Shown: piece by piece, positions 24,687-34,204 of the stretch
Numbering within the stretch: position 1 is the stretch's first letter
Layout of the letters: each line of letters opens with the position of its first letter
NCBI RefSeq assembly: GCF_019175285.1
Contig: NC_056524.1
Span: forward strand, 148,860,854-148,924,853
Source of the DNA: Sceloporus undulatus
Taxonomy: Eukaryota > Chordata > Lepidosauria > Squamata > Phrynosomatidae
Direction of reading: 5' to 3'
Length of the DNA stretch: 64,000 bases
Program-made: the position numbers and the translations under genes
The notes under the pieces: model-generated
Database searches by the model: none
The model's input: only the letters and a program-made list of their open reading frames with translations
Told to the model about the DNA's origin: nothing

Positions 24687-24880
24687 CACTTCTTTAACTG
24701 TCATGGCTCAATGCTATGCAATGCTGGGATTTTAGTTTTGTGAGATATTTAGCCTTCTCTGCCAGAGAGCTTTGGTGCCACAACAAACTACAAATCCCAG
24801 GATTCCATAGCATGGAGCCATGACAGTTAAAATGGTGTCAAACTGCATTATTTTTCCAGTGCAGATGCAGTCAAGGATAA
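24687..24880. mobile_element. Palindromic MITE (CATGGCTCAATGCTATG family)
   Basis: The arm TTTAACTGTCATGGCTCAAT pairs with ATGGAGCCATGACAGTTAAA. The core contains GCCTTCTCTGCCAGAGAGCT and TGGTGCCACAACAAACTACA, a lizard MITE seen again in part at 31673. It lies in intron 2. Confidence 0.7.
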
Positions 24881-25799
24881 ACAATCACGACACTCTTCAG
24901 AGTCTCTTACAAGCAAACACTACGTCTGTTTCAGTTTTTTGAGTGCTTTCACCTCCATTCTTTCCTCATCCCACAGCCCTGTGATGTACCTTGGGCCAAA
25001 ATAGGAAAAGCTGAAGACACCAGCAAAGTTTCTTTTCCAAATGAGTATGTGAAATAGCAGTCTGATATTCCTAAACAAAAAACTGATGCTTTGTGGGTTA
25101 TCCAGTCTCCAGGAACATCCTGGTGCCTTTTCCCAGGCAAAACTGCTATCCCAGTTTCCCCTATATAAGGATTCTCTGCTAGGATCTCTAATGTACTAGG
25201 CATCTATGTCATTTTCTAGATGCTGAGGGAGGAGCGATTCACAGTTCTTTGGGTTATATACCCTTGTACCAGTTCCAGGGGCAACTTTTTAGGAGGAGCT
25301 AAGATCCAAACAGCAAAGAAGAAGCTTAATAGGGAGATGAAAGGTAGATTATAAATTAAGAGTAGTAAATGGGGAGAACCTGGAAACTTGTAAATGGCAA
25401 GACAGAAAAGGGGAAAAAATGAGAGAGGAGAGGGAAATCAATAGATTAAATGGAAGGAAAATGTCTTGTGGCTCCTGCTTCTGAAACTGATTGTGCCTTA
25501 CCACTGTTCACATCAAAGAATGACATTTCTCAGTGAGTACCACCACCTTATTTTGTCTTGTCTTGCTTCTGGGAAAAGAGGAGAGGGTAGCAGAGAGCAA
25601 AGAAGTGATCCACTACTGACTGCCCACAAAAAACCTCCCACACTTTTGTGAGCATTCAGCTGGAGTACTCACAAAAAGCTTGACCTCTTTCATGTGAGCA
25701 GAAGGATGCAGTGGGTATTAGTAGTCAGAGGACACAGAAGGAAAAAGTTAGAAAAGACAAAAAGGTAGGAGTGATCCCCCCCCACATAGTATGTTTTTA

Positions 25800-25919
25800 T
25801 TGTATTTATTATACAATGTATTATATTTATTAATTTTTTATTGTAAATGTTTAAAAATGTTTTTATCTTGTGAGCCGCTTTGGGTCCCTTTCTGGGAGAA
25901 AGATATCATAAAAATGAAA

Positions 25920-25958
<39 letters not shown>

Positions 25959-25959
25959 C
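25800..25959 (+). mobile_element. L2-like LINE 3' tail with (AAAT)n
   Basis: TTTTTATCTTGTGAGCCGCT and TTGGGTCCCTTTCTGGGAGA precede about 11 AAAT units (25916-25959). This is the L2-type 3' end common in squamates. Confidence 0.65.
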
Positions 25960-26169
25960 TGTTTTGAGTTTTATTTTTTCATCAGGAAAATTTTAAAAAT
26001 ATGGAACACAGATTTCTTAATTCTGTAAGCCAGAGTAATCCTCACACCCCAAGTATAGTTATAAAAACAATATATCCTAATTTATGAAAGAGAAATATAG
26101 AAACCTGTCTTGAAGAATAAAGTGTTCACTTAAAAAGATAACTGATATTTCTAATAAAACATCATACTG

Positions 26170-26333
26170 TAGAATCATAGAGTTGGAAGAGACCATCCAG
26201 TCCAACCCTCTGCCATGCAGCAACTCCCAATCAAAGCATCCCTGACATCTGTTTAAAGACCTCCAAAGATGGAGACTCCACTACTCTCTGGGGGACTGCG
26301 TTCCACTGTCTAACAGCTCTTACTGTCAAGATG
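26170..26333 (-). mobile_element. CR1 LINE 3' end fragment
   Basis: The inverted tail GTAGAATCATAGAGTTGGAA is followed by AGACCATCCAGTCCAACCCT and TGTCTAACAGCTCTTACTGT. It is a 5'-truncated CR1 of about 160 bp. Confidence 0.8.
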
Positions 26334-26797
26334 TTAAAGCAAAATATAGTCTACACAGCTTGTTTTTCCTCTGAGTCCAACAAACTGATTAATTTTAACT
26401 ACAGTTTGTTGATACAAATACAGATAACTTGAAACAACTTCAAACCAGGATTATAAGATCATCTTATTTCAACAAACTAAAGATTAATAAATGTTGGATG
26501 TGTACATAATGCAATACGGTGGCTAATTAAAAAACAAAAGAAATTATATGAAAGCTTCCAATCTTTTCCTTTCAACAAAACCAAAAGCGAAGAGGGAGGG
26601 AGAGCACAAGAGTCTGAGACCCACTGCAGTCTTAAGAACTGTCCAGTACTGGATTGCAAGATGGAACATATAATTATTTCCCTTTTTTTACATCATTAAT
26701 ACAAAAATACACATCTTTCAGCTTCTTAGTTTGTACTGTTTAGGAAGCAAGGGGCTGCTACTGAAATAGTCCATATATTTAAGCATTAAACATGCAC

Positions 26798-26998
26798 CTG
26801 TAATAGGAGCTTCAACTTCTATCATGGTCTTCTCTCTTCTTAAAATTGCAGCACCTTCATTGATTATTCTAAGTGCAATTTCTTCATCTACCCGACCTTC
26901 TTTTATTAGGTGGTTCTTCAAAATATCAACCCGAGGTTTTCCAGCTGTATCGAACACTTCTTCTGATGTTAGACGATGTGTTGGTGGAAAGGGGACAG
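26798..26998 (-). CDS. PPP3CB: PPP3CB exon 2
   Basis: The exon encodes residues 29-94, from [15 protein letters not shown] through [20 protein letters not shown]. The acceptor is a pyrimidine run ending TTTTCAG and the donor is GTGCATG. It holds the N-terminal arm and first helices of the phosphatase fold. Compared with human, FDLDGIPRVDVL reads [12 protein letters not shown], a small lineage change. The exon is 201 nt, entering with two bases of the split Ala codon and leaving with one base of Val. Confidence 0.97.
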
Positions 26999-27298
26999 CT
27001 GAAAATGACAGAATATCAATATTACTTATAAAGATTACCTAGGGAAAAAAGATTACCTGAGAAAATTATGTTCTCAGCATAATTTTAACCCATTAACTTT
27101 TAAGGGAAATGCATGTGGAGTGGTTAAATCTGTACATGTACACCTGATAGATGCATTAAGGAGTGCTTTACAACTTTGTTTGCATTGTGCAGGGACATTG
27201 TGCACTTTCTATAGATCAGGTAGGCTGGGGGGGGGGGGAATTCCCCATCGCTTGCCATTTTCTGCTGCTCTGAAATGCTTCTCCAGAAAATCAGTATA

Positions 27299-27615
27299 CA
27301 GTTGTCCCTCCATATTCGCTAGGGTTAGGGGAACAAAACCCCCGTGAATATGAAAAAACCGCAAATAACAAAAACACTGTTTTTACCTGAGAGGATACCT
27401 CTCTAGGAATCTCTAGGTCCTCCAGTGCAACTCCGTGGTCAATGTCCAACATACACTGACCATAGATGGCAATGGAGTAGCTACAAATGGTCTTTCAGTG
27501 CAACTTTTAGTTAAAGTTGACAACAGAGTTGCACTGGAGGACCTAGACAGTCCTAGAGAGAACATATTAATGAAATCCATGAATAATCAAATCCGTAAAT
27601 ATGGAGGGATGACTG
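27299..27615. mobile_element. Tigger/pogo-type MITE, 317 bp, TA flanks
   Basis: Ends are CAGTTGTCCCTCCATATTCG and, inverted, CAGTCATCCCTCCATATTTA, with TA at 27297-27298 and 27616-27617. Inner repeats TCCTCCAGTGCAACTC and GAGTTGCACTGGAGGA are inverted, giving a long hairpin. Among the Tigger copies here the ends are the least altered. Confidence 0.85.
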
Positions 27616-27714
27616 TATTCTCCGGAACAACATGCAATAGGGAATAGGGAGCTGTTAGGGAAGGCATAAACATCTCACACAAGCAGCAGCACAAGAATCC
27701 TCAGCTTCCTCTGA

Positions 27715-27895
27715 CACTCACCTATCTCATTCTTTGCCCTGTGTACACACTGAAGACAGCAGCCATTGCTGCATCCACAAGTCCCAGCCTCACCAGCCAC
27801 CTCTGACGCTCACTTCCTCTCTTCTTCTCTCACTCTCTGCCTTGTGGATACACTGAAGGCAGCCGCCACCACCATGTGCATGAGCCTCAGCCTCC
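27715..27895. repeat. Tandem duplication, unit about 90 bp
   Basis: Both units contain CCTCTGACRCTCAC, GCCxTGTGxAYACACTGAAG and RCAGCCRYC...CAGCCTC in the same order (about 27710-27800 and 27802-27895). The units have diverged moderately. Function is unknown. Confidence 0.55.
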
Positions 27896-27897
27896 TC

Positions 27898-28600
27898 TCC
27901 GGTTGAGAGGTGATATGATAATCCTGTTTAAATATTTGAAAGGAGGATATCCTTATGGCATCCTTTCAAATAACTTAACTGGGAACGCAATTGCTCAAGT
28001 GGTTAAGATGCCGACTCTGTTGATTGCAAGGTTGGCAGTTCGAGGCCCAAGTGCCTCATGATGGAATGAGCTCCCATCACTACTCCAAGCTTCTACCAAC
28101 CTAGCAGTTCGAAAGCATGTAAAAATGCAAGTATAGGTAACACTTTGGAAGGAAGGTAAAGAGCATTCTGTGCAGTCATGCTGGCCATATGATCACAGAG
28201 TAGTCTTTGACAACGCTGGCTCTTTGGCTTAGTAACTGAGGTCAGTACCACCCCCTATGGTCAGACACAACTTGACAACCTTGTCAACAGGGGATACTTT
28301 TACCTCTACCTTACCATAAAGAGGATGGAGGATTGTTTTCTGCAGCTCCAAAGAGTAGGGGAAGCTACAGGGAAAGAGATTCCACCTCAACATTAGGAAG
28401 AACTTCCTGACAGTAAGAGTTGTTGGACAGTGGAACACATTCCCTCAAAGTGGGGTAAAATCTACTTCTTTGGAGGTTTTCAAACAGAGGCTGGATGGCC
28501 ATCTGTCAGGAGTGCTTTGATTTTGAGTTCCTGCATGGCAGGGGGTTAGACATGATGACTCTCGGGTCTCTGCCAACTTTATGACTGTATGATTACCATC
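27898..28600 (+). mobile_element. CR1 LINE 3' end, split by a SINE
   Basis: GTTGAGAGGTGATATGATAA starts the relic. After the SINE it resumes with TTTTCTGCAGCTCCAAAGAG, AACATTAGGAAGAACTTCCT and the tail GACTGTATGATTAC. The parts join in CR1 order, with the SINE at 27980-28315 inserted between. Confidence 0.8.
27980..28315 (+). mobile_element. Sauria-type SINE (tRNA head, BovB-like tail)
   Basis: The head GCTCAAGTGGTTAAGATGCC has a box-A-like start, GGCAGTTCGAGGCCC a box-B-like motif. The body GTTCGAAAGCATGTAAAAAT and the tail ACTTTTACCTCTACCTTACC are those of the squamate SINE mobilised by BovB LINEs. It is nearly full length and sits in a CR1 relic. Confidence 0.85.
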
Positions 28601-28666
28601 TACAGCCATATGGCTTCCTAGAGCCTTCAGTGACTGCTGCCCTAGGGGACTTACTGTTCTATATAT

Positions 28667-29003
28667 CAGTGGTACTCAAAACGTTTTATGTTTGGGACCC
28701 CCCACCTTTACATCTATGTGTGGACATCACCCCCTACACACGATACAGTGTATGAATAAAAATTTTATTTAGCGTGTGTATTTTTATCTGCACATTCACA
28801 TTTTTTCATTTTTTAACATTTGTAAGGAAATAACTTAATTCAAATTAGTACTGTTTAAGTAAATTCAATATTTAACTCAAAGCATGTACAAATTTCGCAC
28901 ATAAACATGTTTGGGGAGAGGAGGAAGAAGGATCAGGGCCTCCAAGTCTCACACACACCCCCTGAGCAACTCTTGTGCAATTCCCGGGGGTATAGAACCA
29001 CTG
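28667..29003. mobile_element. hAT-type element, 337 bp, perfect 8-bp target duplication
   Basis: Ends are CAGTGGTACTCAAAACGTTT and, inverted, CAGTGGTTCTATACCCCCGG. The flanks are both CTATATAT (28659-28666 and 29004-29011). The interior is AT-rich and non-coding. It lies in intron 1 of PPP3CB. Confidence 0.85.
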
Positions 29004-29011
29004 CTATATAT

Positions 29012-30011
29012 AATTCAGTATCTATTTAAAGTGCCAAGATGACCACATATTCATGCTATATAGGTATGTAGCATGTACGTAATATGGAGAACGGATCATC
29101 ATCTAGCAAGGATACACAAGCAAATGTGAAACAATGGCGTAAAGGTTTTAAAAAATCCAAGTGTTAATCCTGACTATGGTGCACCCACTGAACCAATGAA
29201 ACTTGCGAGTAGTGACTGGTGTTTTCAATGATTCCATAGTGTTAGTATATTCTAGATGGAACAAACATGATTTTAGGCCTAACTACTATTACGGTATGAC
29301 TGAATAAATGATTTGTTCTTGTTATTTGCTGTCTATTCAACTTCAATTTAATGGTGATCCCAAGAATAAGAGACCTCAAAGAACAGTGTCAATGACTCCC
29401 CTGCTCAGATCTCACAAACTCAGGGCTATGGTTTCCTTGGCTGAATCAATCCGTATGTAATGTGGTCGTCCTCCTTTCCTAATAATTTTTTTTCTACTTT
29501 CCTAATGTACTAATGGAACATCTGCAGCAGATACTAGTAAGGCACATTACTATTTCACATATTAATAAAAAGGTTATCTTAAAAACCTAAAACCGATACT
29601 TTCCTAGTGCTATGTCCAGGACATGCCCAGGACACAAACTTTTGCATAGTGGTGGGACAGCATGCTTCTGTGAAGCAAGACAAGCTGTTGTTGAGAAGCC
29701 AGACTAAACATGCCCAACAGGTACTGGGCAACAGCAGAATGGGGCAGGAGTTATACTGGAGGAGGATCTCTCACACACAACAGGGGCAACTTATGGTGAC
29801 CCCATTAATTTGATAGAATTTTGCAGTAACACAAGCCAAGCTGCAGTCCTGTGAGGATATAAGGAAGACTTCACTGCTTGTGGATTGGGGTCATTATTCT
29901 ACTTTAATGGAGAAAGTGACAGAAGAAGCAAGTCTGTTATCCCTTTAACCTTTTCACCTTCCTGATCAAATAACTATAACATGCCCTACAACAAACAGGG
30001 AAGAGTTTATT
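29012..30011. other. Unassigned intron 1 sequence
   Basis: This stretch is of mixed composition with no repeat, exon or RNA gene that I can recognise. A 68-codon ORF at 29607-29813 resembles nothing known to me. Confidence 0.4.
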
Positions 30012-30244
30012 GGCCTGTTACAGACTGCCAAAATAAAGCTGCTTGGGGTCTCTTTGGAAGTATGCTGTTTAAATGATGCATGCATCCTAAGAATCTGGAA
30101 GCTGCACCAAAACTGCACTCCAGTGCTTAGGAATGGAGTGTGGCTTTGGCACGACCTCCGGACTCTTAGGCCCCATGCATCATTTAAATAGCATACCTCC
30201 AAAGAGACCCCAAGCAGCTTTATTTTGGCAGTCTGTAACAGGCC
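30012..30244. mobile_element. 233-bp foldback element, copy B
   Basis: Ends are GGCCTGTTACAGACTGCCAA in both orientations without mismatch. Flanks are ATT on both sides (30009-30011 and 30245-30247). Arms pair over about 113 bp around a short centre near 30128. Right-arm GGACTCTTAGG answers left-arm CCTAAGAATCT. Confidence 0.9.
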
Positions 30245-30383
30245 ATTGTTTGCTTTTGCTGTAATATTAAAAGGTCACAAGGGGGCACAGACTGCAAACA
30301 ACTCAAAAGGTAGGATCTGAAAGCCTGGATAAGGACTTATTTCTAACCAAGTCCCACAGAAGGAAGTGGATCAGGTCTACTAT

Positions 30384-30657
30384 GGCGGGATGCAGACCGC
30401 CCAAAGCGAGCGGTCTCCTGCTGCCCTAGTTTGCTCTGCGGGGAAGCCGCAGCCTCCAGACCTGCAGCGTCACAATGGTGCCGGGACGTGCGGGCACTAA
30501 GCATCTGCCACATCAAAATGGCAGCGCCCATATGTATTGGGCGCTGCCATTTTGACGTATAGATTACGTACTAGGGGTGCGGGGCGTATATAAGCAGCAC
30601 CCCGAGGCAACCCTAGTACATATGCAGGCTGGCACTTTTGCCGGTCTGTACAGCACC
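30384..30657. mobile_element. 274-bp GC-rich foldback-type element with TAT target duplication
   Basis: The left end GGCGGGATGCAGACCGCCCA and inverted right end GGTGCTGTACAGACCGGCAA match over about 23 bases. Flanks are TAT on both sides (30381-30383, 30658-30660). An internal hairpin pairs CAAAATGGCAGCGCCCATA with TATTGGGCGCTGCCATTTTG, and GTACTAGGG faces CCCTAGTAC. Confidence 0.8.
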
Positions 30658-30681
30658 TATATCTAGCCGAGCAGGTATATA

Positions 30682-30906
30682 CAGAGCACCCTTCCCTTAT
30701 GCAGGGGATCCGTTCTGGACCCCGCCCCCCAAGTAAGGGAAATACCAGTTATGCTGCAGCACCATTTAAAACAATGGAGCTTGTGCCCGCAGCGCAACAT
30801 AGCATGCATGCCACAGGCACATGCGCCATTGCCCCTTTCGGTGTGAGGCTTTCAGCATAAGCTGAAAGCCACGTATGGCACACCTGCATATGATGCGGGG
30901 GCACTA
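30682..30906. mobile_element. Tigger/pogo-type MITE, 225 bp
   Basis: It starts CAGAGCACCCTTCCCTTATG and ends (inverted) TAGTGCCCCCGCATCATATG, with TA flanks at 30680-30681 and 30907-30908. The interior has the inverted pair GGCTTTCAGC and GCTGAAAGCC. It lies 24 bp from the previous element. Confidence 0.65.
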
Positions 30907-31012
30907 TAGTTACAATTTTGCTTGTAGAAAGCAAATGCTAATATGCCAGCAGTGAGAGACAGGTTTCAGTCACATATTTCTATTGGTCCCAAACACACTA
31001 CAGAAAGCTCTA

Positions 31013-31103
31013 GGTCAGTGATGGTGAACCTTTTAGAGACCGACTGCCCATTGGCATTCCCACATCGGGTGCCAGAGGTGGGACTTCCAGGGGGTGGGAC
31101 CAA
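31013..31103 (+). mobile_element. hAT-type terminal fragment
   Basis: TCAGTGATGGTGAACCTTTT followed by AGAGACCGACTGCCC is the terminus also seen inverted at 18728. Only the end is present; the other terminus is not seen. Confidence 0.6.
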
Positions 31104-31105
31104 CA

Positions 31106-31330
31106 AGAGCCAGTGTGGTGTAGTGGTTTGAAACAGAAACCCGCCAGGTAATCTTGGGCAAATCACACTCTCCCAGCCTCAGAAGGCAATGGCAAACCCC
31201 TCTGAACAAATCTTGCTAAGAAAATCCTGCAATAGGTTTGTTGCAAATAGTCATCTGGGAGATCAGGGTTCAATTCCCCATGAAACCACAGAAACCCACC
31301 AGGTAACCTTGGGCAAATCACATGTATGCC
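31106..31330 (+). mobile_element. tRNA-derived SINE pieces, rearranged
   Basis: GAGCCAGTGTGGTGTAGTGG starts a head, followed by CTTGGGCAAATCACACTCTC and AACAAATCTTGCTAAGAAAA. A second partial copy (GATCAGGGTTCAATTCCCCA, AACCTTGGGCAAATCACATG) follows at 31248-31325. The two pieces suggest a duplication or two insertions. Confidence 0.6.
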
Positions 31331-31344
31331 ACAGGTTCGCTGAC

Positions 31345-31672
31345 ACGGCTTTAGGTAAAGGTATTCTCCATTGACAAGATTGTCAAGTCGTGTCCAACCA
31401 TAGGGGATAGTGCTCATCGCCATTACTAAGCCAAAGAGCCAGCGTTGTCAGAGACTACTCTGTGATCCTATGATTGCACAGAATGCTGTTTACCTTCTCA
31501 CCGAAGTGGTACCTATTTACTTGCATTTGCATGTTTTTGAACTGCCAGGTTGGCAGAAGCTGGGACTAGTGATGGGAGCTCACTCCATCATGTGGCACTT
31601 GGCCCTCAAACTGCCAACGTTTGGATCTTCTGATCATCAGGATTGCCATCTTAACCATTAAAAGCCACCACA
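31345..31672 (-). mobile_element. Sauria-type SINE (BovB-like tail), minus strand
   Basis: On plus it begins with the inverted tail TAGGTAAAGGTATTCTCCAT, then AAGTCGTGTCCAACCATAGG and CCAAAGAGCCAGCGTTGTCA, ending near CTTAACCATTAAAAGCCACC. It is the same family as 27980-28315 in opposite orientation, so the two could pair. Confidence 0.8.
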
Positions 31673-32280
31673 TCCCTGTCAGAGAGAGCTCTGGTGCCAC
31701 AACAAACCACAGTTCCCACCATTCCCTGGCAGTTAAAGTGGCCTCACAGTGGGACATTTCTGCAGTGTGCTTTGGACCACTGAGTGCTTTTAGGTCGGTG
31801 CCTCCCCCACAAAAAACAAACAAACAAACAAAAAAAAAACCTGTGCCCTTTAAGAGCTTTTGGACTCCAACTCCCAGAAGCCTCAGCCATGTTGGCCAAT
31901 GGGAGCTGAAGTCCAAAATTCCCTTTAAAGAGCACAGTTTGGGGGCCACTGTTTCAGAGGATGCTCACTGCTTGTCCTCAAACTGTGCTCTTTAAGGGAA
32001 TTTTGGACTCTGTCTACCAGAAGCCTCAGCCAGGTTGGGCAACAGGATTCTGGGAGCTGGAGTCCAAAATCCCCTTAAAGAGCAGAGTTTGGGGGCTACT
32101 GGTTTAGAGTGCAATTCCTTCCCCTCCCTGCAATCTCCATGCAGCCTCCTTGGTTGAGAGCAGTGGTCCCCAATACTGTGCCCTTTAAGGGATTTGGACT
32201 CCATCTCCCAGAAGCCTCAGCCATGTGGGCTAATGGCCTGGGATTCTGGGAGCTGGAGTCCAAAATCCCCTTAAAGCTTA
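31673..32280. mobile_element. Cluster of four MITE copies abutting the PPP3CB CpG region
   Basis: A fragment with GAGCTCTGGTGCCACAACAA (31673-31775) precedes three palindromic copies at about 31828-31955, 31975-32100 and 32160-32277. Each has CTGTGCCCTTTAAGxG, a core TTTTGGACTCCAACTCCCAG or similar, GCCTCAGCCATG and a right arm GGAGTCCAAAATCCCCTTAA. The three are close in sequence, so local duplication or serial insertion occurred. Confidence 0.7.
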
Positions 32281-32289
32281 CACATTAAT

Positions 32290-32690
32290 TGAGGTGTCCT
32301 TTGGCCTCGTCCCCCATTCCCTTCCAAGGTCCTCCATTTCGGGGGCCAAGAGGGAGAGATGGGGGAGAGAGGAGGAAGAGGAGGAGGAGGAGGAGGCCCT
32401 GCCCTGCTGCCATACTCACCCTTGACGGCCCTCTCGCAGCAGGGCCCTTGCTGGAGCGCCCCCACCAGCAGCGCCGCCCGAGTCCCCTCCTTGACGGACA
32501 TAGCCCGGGCGGCGGCGGGGGGAGAGCCCGCCTCCTCCCTCTCCCCGGTCCCCCGTCCCTCCCTTCTTAGCCACGGCCACCAGGAGCCCCGGCCCTCCAC
32601 AACATGGCCGCCCCTCAGTCACAGCAGGGACCGGCATGCACCGCGCCCTGTCATGGCTGCTCATCCTCAAGGCCCGCCTCAGACTCTCTG
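32290..32690 (-). promoter_or_regulatory. PPP3CB: CpG-rich promoter and first-exon region of PPP3CB
   Basis: This block is the most CpG-rich part of the left half (for example GCGCCGCCCGAG, GCCCGGGCGGCGGCGG) and contains the start-codon exon. No TATA box is evident upstream on minus, which fits a housekeeping CpG-island promoter. The transcription start cannot be placed from sequence alone. Confidence 0.65.
32420..32501 (-). CDS. PPP3CB: PPP3CB exon 1 (start codon exon)
   Basis: The exon encodes MSVKEGTRAALLVGALQQ followed by GPCCERAVK, then splices (donor GTGAGTATG) to complete the Ala of [10 protein letters not shown]. The splice phase and the ERAVK/DRVVK match to human fix the frame. I chose the ATG at 32501-32499 because it has G at -3 and gives 27 residues, nearly the human length of 28. 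The frame stays open upstream to about 32600, but I see no in-frame ATG there. The mammalian N-terminus is Ala/Pro-rich with a long proline run; this one has none. Start choice is therefore inferred, while the exon's 3' end is secure. Confidence 0.75.
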
Positions 32691-32741
32691 CCTCACTATT
32701 AAAGAGCCACTCTGGGGAAATAACCCGGTTTGGCAGCGCTT

Positions 32742-32855
32742 TAACTCTTTGCCTGTCTGAATGCTATGGAATTCTGGGAGTTGGAGTTTGTTGTGGGGCC
32801 CCACAACAAACTCCAACTCCCAGAATTCCATAGCATTCAGACAGGCAAAGAGTTA
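32742..32855. repeat. Perfect 114-bp palindrome
   Basis: The two 57-bp arms meet at GGGG|CCCC (32795-32802) and are exact reverse complements with no spacer and no mismatch. The left arm begins TAACTCTTTGCCTGTCTGAA and reads on through ATGCTATGGAATTCTGGGAG. The core resembles the palindromic MITE at 24687, so it is probably a young MITE. It begins 241 bp upstream of the PPP3CB start codon. Confidence 0.95.
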
Positions 32856-33155
32856 CTCATGATATCCTTCACTGTTGGATAACTGTATCCCCAACTCTCC
32901 TCAACACCTCTGCGTCCTTTAGTAGCTCACTAAAACCCAGCTTGTTGGGGGGGAATTAGTTTACACAGTGTATATAAACGAAGCTGCTACTGCTATTACT
33001 TTAACCCTATGTTGTGGTGGCTGAAGAGACCTTCATTATTTGCAACATCTTCTCCATGCACTGATTCAAAAATCCCCCCTTCCCCTTTCATTTCAATATT
33101 GCTTCCCAATTAAAGACATGAGTCCTTTGCAATAAACAGAACCCCAACTGTTCCC

Positions 33156-33182
33156 TTGTTGTTGTTGTTGTTGTTGTTGTTG
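33156..33182. repeat. (GTT)n microsatellite
   Basis: About nine GTT units in a row precede GCAAGCTCC. It is a simple repeat upstream of PPP3CB. Confidence 0.9.
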
Positions 33183-33668
33183 CAAGCTCCTCATTCTCTT
33201 CACACATTCCATTTTCTTAACATGCCTGCTTTATATTTTTAATAGACGGGATGGATGAAATGCTGTTCTGATTCAAGTCTCAGCATTCCTCATCCTTGGC
33301 TATGATTATTAAGGTTGATTGGTGTTACAACATCTGGAAGGTTGCGCTCTGCCCATCTTATGTGAACACACAGCAGACGCACATGGAGGTTGTCCCAACT
33401 GTACCATTGAGGATCGGGAGGCAGAATCTTCATTCATGTTCTTTTGGGATAGTTATAATAATATGTAGGAGCTGAAATGTTTAATTTAGTCCAAGTTCTT
33501 GTCTATTCCCTGCCTCCACTTCCATTAATGTCTTCCTCCTCCTCCAGAGCTCCAGCCGTTCTGTTGGGAATCAAGCCATGGAATAGGGATAGTTATCCTC
33601 TTGTTGATTTTCTTTTTCCATGTACCTTGTGACCTTATTCTACTGGCTTAAAAGTTTATGGAAATTTA

Positions 33669-33901
33669 GCCCTGTTACAGACTGCCAAAATAAAGCTGCT
33701 TTGGGTCTCTTTGGAGGTATGCTATTTAAATGATGCATGGGTCCTAAGAGTCCAGAGGTCGCGCCAAAGCCACACTCCATTCCTAAGCACCGGAGTGCAG
33801 CTTTGGTACAGCTTCTGGATTCTTAGGATGCATGCATCATTTAAACAGCATACCTCCAAAGAGACTCGAAGCAGCTTTATTTTGGCAGTCTGTAACAGAC
33901 C
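33669..33901. mobile_element. 233-bp foldback element, copy C
   Basis: Ends are GCCCTGTTACAGACTGCCAA and, inverted, GGTCTGTTACAGACTGCCAA. Flanks are TTA on both sides (33666-33668 and 33902-33904). Length is exactly that of copies A, B and D. It lies about 1.2 kb upstream of PPP3CB exon 1. Confidence 0.9.
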
Positions 33902-34204
33902 TTAGATCCATTTTCACAACAGTCTAGAAATCTCAAGGGTTGTAGACCCATCTGCAAGAACTCCTCATTTTGGTCACCTGTACATTTGCAATATAAACTT
34001 TTCGCATCAATTTGCCACCCCAAAAGAGAGTAGTTTTGGGATGGCAGTGCTCTGTTCTTCGTTGTTAACTAGCCAGTTTAGGTCAACAGACTGCTTCAGA
34101 ATCAGTAGTAAAACTGCTTTGTGAGTTCTTAATTGTTGCCCAAGGTTACCACAGCATTGGAAAACTATGTTCCTGATTTAGTTGCAACTACTAGTTGCTG
34201 TGCT

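Larger units (their letters stand above)
19998..26797 (-). other. PPP3CB: Intron 2 of PPP3CB
   Basis: This 6.8-kb intron holds a hAT-like MITE (21405-21560), a retroelement tail (22022-22140), an L2 relic split by a Tigger MITE (22340-23500), a CR1 relic (23505-24360), a SINE (24401-24597), a palindromic MITE (24687-24880), an L2-like tail (25800-25959) and a CR1 end (26170-26333). The 19998-21404 and 24881-25800 stretches show nothing I can name, apart from an unexplained 155-codon ORF at 20446-20913. Confidence 0.6.
26999..32419 (-). other. PPP3CB: Intron 1 of PPP3CB
   Basis: Almost the whole intron is transposon-derived: Tigger MITE, CR1 split by a SINE, hAT, foldback copy B, the 274-bp element, a second Tigger, SINEs and a MITE cluster running up to the CpG-rich first exon. 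The stretch 29012-30011 has no element I recognise. Confidence 0.7.

Noticed and set aside
32289-32760. Plus-strand ORFs of 93 and 133 codons in the CpG region
   Set aside because: GC-rich DNA lengthens random frames; they are antisense to PPP3CB exon 1 and its promoter with no recognisable protein.
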